From Alloprevotella tannerae ATCC 51259 (GTDB lineage: Bacteria > Bacteroidota > Bacteroidia > Bacteroidales > Bacteroidaceae), in assembly GCF_000159995.1 (NCBI RefSeq), contig NZ_GG700642.1:153136-192275 (forward strand): a DNA stretch of 39,140 bases, given 5' to 3'. Shown here one piece after another: positions 35,143 to 39,140 of this stretch. Position 1 is the stretch's first letter. Every line of letters begins with the position of its first letter. The translations under genes were made by a program, and so were the position numbers. The notes under the pieces are model-generated. The model was not told the DNA's origin and searched no databases. It saw only the letters and a list, made by a program, of their open reading frames with translations.

Positions 35143-35247
35143 ATGGCAAAGCGGCTGACCGCTGCAAGGGAGCGGATAATCGCCGCCGGGAAGCGGACGA
35201 CCACTACCTTGGTGCGGCTTGGCCCACATCTTGCCTTATTAGGGTAA
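35143..35247 (+). CDS. Possible leader peptide upstream of tonB (34 codons)
   Basis: An ATG after an AT-rich stretch (GATTTTTTAT) opens MAKRLTAARERIIAAGKRTT and continues to LALLG, stopping at TAA 35245-35247. The GTG start of tonB is at 35250, in a different frame and only two nucleotides later, so termination-reinitiation coupling is possible. The peptide is rich in Arg, Ala, Thr and Leu and has no recognised family. It may equally be a chance open frame. The geometry is directly visible; translation is inference. Confidence 0.35.
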   Translation: MAKRLTAARERIIAAGKRTTTTLVRLGPHLALLG

Positions 35248-35249
35248 AC

Positions 35250-36053
35250 GTGAGTAAGGACAAATTATTATCAAGAGCCTGGTGTAATCTTATATTCGAG
35301 GGAAGAAACAAAGATTATGGGGCGTACGAGCTCCGGAGGACTGCCGGGCGTCGTTACGCTCGGGCTTTGTGGGCACTCCTTATCGGTTTATTCTTAACTA
35401 TCTCCATTCCTTTATCAATTAGCCTGTTTATCAATCACCGCCTGAAGCAGTTTACGGCTGAGCTTAACAACGAATTTTCCAAGTTGCATCCGGATCAGGC
35501 TAAGGAGGGCCACGAATTTAAGGCTTTGGCCGCAGGCCGCCACGTCCCGAAGGTGCGTGCGCTGCCGGGGGGCAAGCTTAATGTGCCTGATGTCGTAGAT
35601 ACGCCGGTTGAGGAGAAGGATTTCGGGATGAATGCGTCCAATACGGAAAACGACGATAAGGCCACGAACACAGAAGAACGCGCCGACTCGGCCCACAACG
35701 CTGATCGCAAAGATCTTCCGGAAGAAGGAAAAACGCTAACGCCCACGCAAGTGGTCGAACAAATGCCGGAATTCCCGGGCGGCATCAAAGCTCTGATGCA
35801 ATATCTTGATGCCCATATCGACTATCCCAAGGCCTGCGTCCAGTATGGCGTACAAGGCGATCTTGAGGTCTCATTTCTGGTTGACAAGCAAGGGCAAGTG
35901 CGCGAGGCGTTCATATCTCGCAAGCTCCACCCCGCATTAGAGCAAATCGCGCTCAAGGCTGTGCGCGAAATGCCCCAATGGAAACCGGGCCGAAACGGCG
36001 GAAAGGTAACCATAGTTCAAGTTTCCGTGACCGTCCATTTTCAAATCAAATGA
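35250..36053 (+). CDS. tonB: Energy transducer TonB
   Basis: The 267-residue product starts at a GTG giving MSKDKLLSRAWCNLIFEGRN(KDYGAYELRR), the standard opening of Bacteroidetes TonB proteins. A single membrane helix follows (ALLIGLFLTISIPLSISLFI, ~38-60). The periplasmic linker is acidic and Glu/Asp/Lys-rich (~65-165) rather than Pro-rich. The C-terminal TonB domain (~170-267) has VEQMPEFPGGIKALMQYLDA, YPKACVQYGVQGDLEVSFLV and MPQWKPGRNGGKVTIVQVSV. It couples the proton motive force to outer-membrane receptors such as the two in this window. First gene of an operon with cmk (14 nt on) and ispH. Confidence 0.9.
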   Translation: MSKDKLLSRAWCNLIFEGRNKDYGAYELRRTAGRRYARALWALLIGLFLTISIPLSISLFINHRLKQFTAELNNEFSKLHPDQAKEGHEFKALAAGRHVPKVRALPGGKLNVPDVVDTPVEEKDFGMNASNTENDDKATNTEERADSAHNADRKDLPEEGKTLTPTQVVEQMPEFPGGIKALMQYLDAHIDYPKACVQYGVQGDLEVSFLVDKQGQVREAFISRKLHPALEQIALKAVREMPQWKPGRNGGKVTIVQVSVTVHFQIK

Positions 36054-36067
36054 TATAGTTCTCAATT

Positions 36068-36754
36068 ATGAAAAAGATTATAGTGGCTATCGACGGCTAT
36101 TCCTCGTGTGGAAAGAGCACAATGGCTAAATCCTTAGCCCGGCGCGTGGGTTACATCTACGTAGATACGGGTGCGATGTATCGCGCTGTGACGCTCTTCG
36201 CCTTGCGTCAAGGACTTTTTAGCGACAAGTCGATAGATGCAGAAGGCCTGCAAGCTATGCTGCCGGAAGTCAGCATCTCGTTTCGCCTCAATCCGACCAC
36301 GCAGCAGCCGCATACACTCCTCAACGGCGCCGATGTCGAAGAGGAGATCCGCACGATGGAAGTTTCCTCGCGCGTCAGCCAAGTTGCCACGCTGCCCTTC
36401 GTGCGCAAAGCGCTCGTGGCTTTGCAGCAGTCGATGGGCACTGAAAAGGGCATCGTGATGGACGGGCGAGACGTCGGTACAGCCGTATTTCCGCAAGCCG
36501 AACTAAAGATTTTTGTCACGGCATCGCCTGAAGTGCGTGCTCGCCGGCGTTACGACGAGATGCGAAACAAGGGTTTGGCAGCCGATTATGACGAGATTCT
36601 CAAAAACGTATCTGAAAGAGATTATATCGATACGCACCGCGAAGTCGATCCGCTACGAAAAGCGCCCGACGCGTTCGAACTTGATAATGGGCAACTCTCC
36701 ATTGCGGAGCAAGATGCTTGGTTGATGGAGCGATTTGAACAAGCCACGCGCTAA
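36068..36754 (+). CDS. cmk: (d)CMP kinase
   Basis: The 228-residue cytoplasmic enzyme has P-loop GYSSCGKST (10-18) and CMP-binding segments [11 protein letters not shown] (~31-41) and [20 protein letters not shown] (~134-153). The LID-like [17 protein letters not shown] follows. It phosphorylates CMP and dCMP with ATP for nucleotide and lipid precursor synthesis. Length matches bacterial Cmk. It lies between tonB and ispH with 14-nt gaps on both sides, in a conserved order near porQ. Confidence 0.95.
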   Translation: MKKIIVAIDGYSSCGKSTMAKSLARRVGYIYVDTGAMYRAVTLFALRQGLFSDKSIDAEGLQAMLPEVSISFRLNPTTQQPHTLLNGADVEEEIRTMEVSSRVSQVATLPFVRKALVALQQSMGTEKGIVMDGRDVGTAVFPQAELKIFVTASPEVRARRRYDEMRNKGLAADYDEILKNVSERDYIDTHREVDPLRKAPDAFELDNGQLSIAEQDAWLMERFEQATR

Positions 36755-36768
36755 GAAAGGCTACTTTT

Positions 36769-37620
36769 ATGAAGATAGAAATAGATATACACTCGGGCTT
36801 CTGCCACGGCGTGACCACGGCCATCAAGAAGGCTGAAAGCGAGTTGGAAAACGATCCGGCGCTCTTCTGTTTGGGCGACATCGTCCACAACGAAAGCGAG
36901 GTGGAGCGCCTGCAAACGCTTGGAATGAAGACGATCGACCACGCCTCGTTCGCACAATTGCGCGATGCAAAAGTACTCTTGAGAGCTCACGGCGAGCCGC
37001 CGGAGACGTACAGACTGGCGGCAGCCAATGGGGTCAAGTTGGTTGACGCGACGTGCCCCGTTGTGTTGCAGTTGCAAAAGCGCGTGAAAGCGATCGACAA
37101 GGAATCGCCCGACGCACAACTGGTTATTTATGGCAAACGAGGCCACGCGGAGGTAGTAGGTCTGGTCGGGCAGACGGAAGGGCGCGCCATCGTCATCACA
37201 AGCCTTGAAGAGGCAAAGCAGTTGGACTTTAAGCGCGACATTCACCTCTTTTCGCAAACGACCATGTCACTGGATGGCTTCCACGAAGTGATTGATTACA
37301 TTCGGCAACACATCGAAGCGCCGGCCCAATTTCAATTTGTCGACACGATTTGTCGCCAAGTGGCCAATCGCCTGCCCAACATTCGCACTTTTGCAGCGCG
37401 CCACGACGTGATCATCTTCGTAAGCGGGCAGAAAAGCTCCAACGGGCGAATGCTCTACGAGGCTTCTCGGCAAGTTAATCCCCGCACATACATGGTCGAC
37501 ACGCCCGCTGCGATCCAAGCAGATTGGTTTCAGGGAGCAGAAAGTGTAGGTATCTGCGGCGCAACGTCTACACCGAAATGGCTGATGGAGGCATGTCGCG
37601 ACGCGATTCGCCAACTCTGA
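36769..37620 (+). CDS. ispH: 4-hydroxy-3-methylbut-2-enyl diphosphate reductase
   Basis: The 283-residue protein has all three iron-sulfur cysteines of IspH: GFCHGV (Cys12), DATCPVV (~Cys88) and DTICRQVANR (~Cys193). The substrate-binding His residues are at HGEPPE (~75) and in KRGHAEVVGLVGQTEG (~124). The C-terminal segments KSSNGRMLYE and GICGATSTPKWLME are also present. It makes isopentenyl and dimethylallyl diphosphate in the last step of the MEP pathway, the substrates of the divergent operon's polyprenyl synthase. Last gene of tonB-cmk-ispH, with a terminator ~80 nt on. Confidence 0.95.
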   Translation: MKIEIDIHSGFCHGVTTAIKKAESELENDPALFCLGDIVHNESEVERLQTLGMKTIDHASFAQLRDAKVLLRAHGEPPETYRLAAANGVKLVDATCPVVLQLQKRVKAIDKESPDAQLVIYGKRGHAEVVGLVGQTEGRAIVITSLEEAKQLDFKRDIHLFSQTTMSLDGFHEVIDYIRQHIEAPAQFQFVDTICRQVANRLPNIRTFAARHDVIIFVSGQKSSNGRMLYEASRQVNPRTYMVDTPAAIQADWFQGAESVGICGATSTPKWLMEACRDAIRQL

Positions 37621-37700
37621 GCGCCCTTCTACCCTATGCTGCAGATGCGCCTGCGATGGCGGGCCATCAGTATTCGAAAAATACACATTTAGCATACAAC

Positions 37701-37740
37701 AAGGCTAACGAACTTGCGGGTTCGTTGGCCTTTTCTTTAT
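37701..37740 (+). terminator. Terminator of the tonB-cmk-ispH operon
   Basis: A 13-bp stem with one U-G pair, AAGGCTAACGAAC (37701-37713) / GTTCGTTGGCCTT (37720-37732), has a 6-nt loop and is followed by TTCTTTAT. Confidence 0.9.
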
Positions 37741-38170
37741 TCGTTTCTATCTATATACCAAGTCTTTATCATTCTCTTTCTTGCTGTATTGAGCAAAGCA
37801 AAAAGCGGCATCTGCAGGTGGTCTTTTAGCAGCCTTCAGTCTCTAAATCATAATTTCATTGTAGGCTTAAAGCGGCCAAAAGGCGATTATGCGATTAAGC
37901 AACGTGTATTATTTTTCTCTGTGATTACTTATTGACTTCACATAAGTTTGGCAGCCAACCGACTGAATCGGCATATACTGCAAGAGGAGGCAGATTTTAT
38001 GGCGAAACTTCGTAATAGAGCACAAAAAAGCGTGCGCTTGGCCTACTTATAAGCGTAAACGTAAAAGCATACACCATCTGCGAATTTTAAACATTCGCTA
38101 TAAAGATTTATTGCTGTCCGATAAAAGTTTTTTGATTGATATGCCGTTCTTTTGGAGAGGGCAAAAAGTA
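37741..38170. other. Intergenic region before the IS4 element
   Basis: No credible gene. A 17-codon frame at 37999 follows GGAGG-like bases but is too short to support. TTATTGCTGTCCGATAAA at 38108-38125 is the exact reverse complement of 203-220. Confidence 0.4.
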
Positions 38171-38203
38171 AAGGGCTGATTTCGTTTTGTAAAGTCAGCC
38201 CTT
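38171..38203. repeat. Inverted repeat at the probable left end of the IS4 element
   Basis: AAGGGCTGA (38171-38179) pairs with TCAGCCCTT (38195-38203) around a 15-nt loop, 37 nt before the transposase ATG. It may be the left terminal region or a hairpin shielding the transposase from outside transcription. The right end is outside the window, so the IS boundary cannot be fixed. Confidence 0.5.
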
Positions 38204-38240
38204 AATGGTTAATTTGTATTCGACAAAAAAACATTTAACC

Positions 38241-39140
38241 ATGGGTAAAAGTACACATTTTAGCGGACAGCCGCTCTATTCTCAGATCATAAAATTGTTG
38301 AACAAGTCCGAAATCCTCCGCATAAGCAGCGAACAGGGCGCAGAACGCTATGTCAAGAGCTTTGACGCTTGGACTCATCTGCTTGTGATGCTTTATGCCG
38401 TCATCATGCGTTTCGACTCTCTACGTGAAATCACCGCGTCCCTTCAGGCCGAGGCCTGTAAGCTGCGCCATCTCGGCATCTTCATGATGACTTCAAGGAG
38501 CACTTTGGCGGATGGAAACAAAAGGCGTTCGGAGGCGGTCTTTGAGGCCGTTTATAGGGATTTATACGCCAAGCATCGTCATCTTCTTTCTTCGGACAGC
38601 CGGTTGTGCACAAGAAAAAATGAACCGAAATGGATGAAACGGCTGAAGATAATCGACTCCACAACGATTACCCTCTTCTCCAACCTGCTCTTCAAAGGCG
38701 TAGGCAGACATCCCAAAACAGGTAAAAAGAAAGGGGGTATCAAAGTGCACAGTATAATCCAAGCCAACGAGGGAGTTCCATCGGACATCCGCTTCACTTC
38801 CGCAGCCACCAACGACTCTTTTATGCTCTTGCCGGCCACGTTGAACAGGGGGGATATCATTGCCATGGATCGTGCCTACATCGACTATGCGAAGTTTCAG
38901 CAAATGACGGAGCGCGGCGTCGTCTATGTCACGAAGATGAAGAAAAACCTGCAATACACGATAGAGGAGGATGTCATGTGTCAAACGCCGGAAGGGGTGA
39001 TGCAGGTTCGTGTACAACGGGTTACTTTCCGAAAGAAACTCAAGGGCGGTTCCAGCATTGTCCATCACGCACGCATCGTCACTTATGTCGATGTTCAGAA
39101 GCGCAAACTCATCTCCCTCCTGACTAACGACATGACCTCG
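38241..39140 (+). CDS. IS4-family transposase (partial, runs off the window end)
   Basis: An uninterrupted frame from ATG 38241 to the last base gives 300 residues with no stop. The N-terminus MGKSTHFSGQPLYSQIIKLL and the segment RYVKSFDAWTHLLVMLYAVI match the DUF4372-type N-terminal domain of Bacteroides and Porphyromonas IS4 transposases. The RNase H-like DDE part begins at LKIIDSTTITLFSNLLFKGV (first Asp, ~residue 136). The second Asp is in AMDRAYIDYAKF (~residue 212). The catalytic Glu (YREK-type motif) would lie beyond the window. The frame looks intact, so the element may be active. Confidence 0.9.
   Translation, partial: MGKSTHFSGQPLYSQIIKLLNKSEILRISSEQGAERYVKSFDAWTHLLVMLYAVIMRFDSLREITASLQAEACKLRHLGIFMMTSRSTLADGNKRRSEAVFEAVYRDLYAKHRHLLSSDSRLCTRKNEPKWMKRLKIIDSTTITLFSNLLFKGVGRHPKTGKKKGGIKVHSIIQANEGVPSDIRFTSAATNDSFMLLPATLNRGDIIAMDRAYIDYAKFQQMTERGVVYVTKMKKNLQYTIEEDVMCQTPEGVMQVRVQRVTFRKKLKGGSSIVHHARIVTYVDVQKRKLISLLTNDMTS

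Noticed and set aside
34052-36754. A complete type IX secretion locus
   Set aside because: Only PorQ is present; porK, porL, porM, porN, sov and porU/V are not in the window.
37999-38052. 17-codon basic peptide ORF after a GGAGG-like sequence
   Set aside because: It is too short, with no family or conservation evidence, and a strong Shine-Dalgarno sequence is not the usual start signal in this phylum.

Overview
The window looks like a chromosomal piece of a Bacteroidales bacterium, Porphyromonas- or Prevotella-like. The evidence is a type IX secretion (T9SS) component (PorQ), several secreted proteins with T9SS-type C-terminal sorting tails, two TonB-dependent receptors of the carboxypeptidase-regulatory-like kind, a GLPGLI-family protein, AT-rich start regions without strong Shine-Dalgarno sequences, and promoters of the Bacteroidetes type (TTTG, about 20 nt, TAnnTTTG). 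I cannot assign a species from sequence reading alone.

Layout. 1-700: a broken coding remnant, a leader able to form alternative hairpins, and a small exported protein. 0.75-4.2 kb: an outer-membrane receptor followed 12 nt later by a GLPGLI-family protein. 4.3-4.9 kb: a decayed IS5-group (IS1126-like) transposase. 5.2-15.4 kb: four secreted surface proteins, namely two large paralogous adhesin-like proteins (beta-propeller-like N-terminus, Fn3, choice-of-anchor-J) and two paralogous Omp28-like proteins. The last three lie in one tight operon, and all carry T9SS-type tails. 15.5-20.8 kb: an AT-rich, gene-poor stretch. It holds a minus-strand pair (AAA/ABC-type ATPase plus a small protein with a conserved-looking RWDY/EVH core, a candidate defence pair), about 1.6 kb without genes containing an unusual ~22-bp repeat/cruciform, a small beta-barrel, and a LuxR-type regulator split by a frameshift in an A7 run. 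This stretch ends at a tRNA-Leu(TAA) gene, on the side facing the tRNA 3' end.

21-38 kb is higher in GC and mostly core: a zinc-ribbon lipoprotein, an SRPBCC-like protein, a TrkH potassium transporter, dipeptidyl peptidase III, a second TonB-type receptor, and a secreted duplicated-domain protein. Then comes a housekeeping block of two divergent operons: porQ / polyprenyl synthase / TatD on minus and tonB / cmk / ispH on plus. Two intergenic loci here each carry four 21-bp palindromic units. The window ends inside an IS4-family transposase.

Functionally, much of the window concerns the cell envelope: TonB energises the two outer-membrane receptors, and PorQ belongs to the machinery that would export and attach the sorted surface proteins. 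The best candidates for something undescribed are the ATPase/EVH-protein pair, the 21-bp palindromic tetrads, the ~22-bp cruciform array, and the Omp28 paralogue pair in which one member has lost the CxxC motif.
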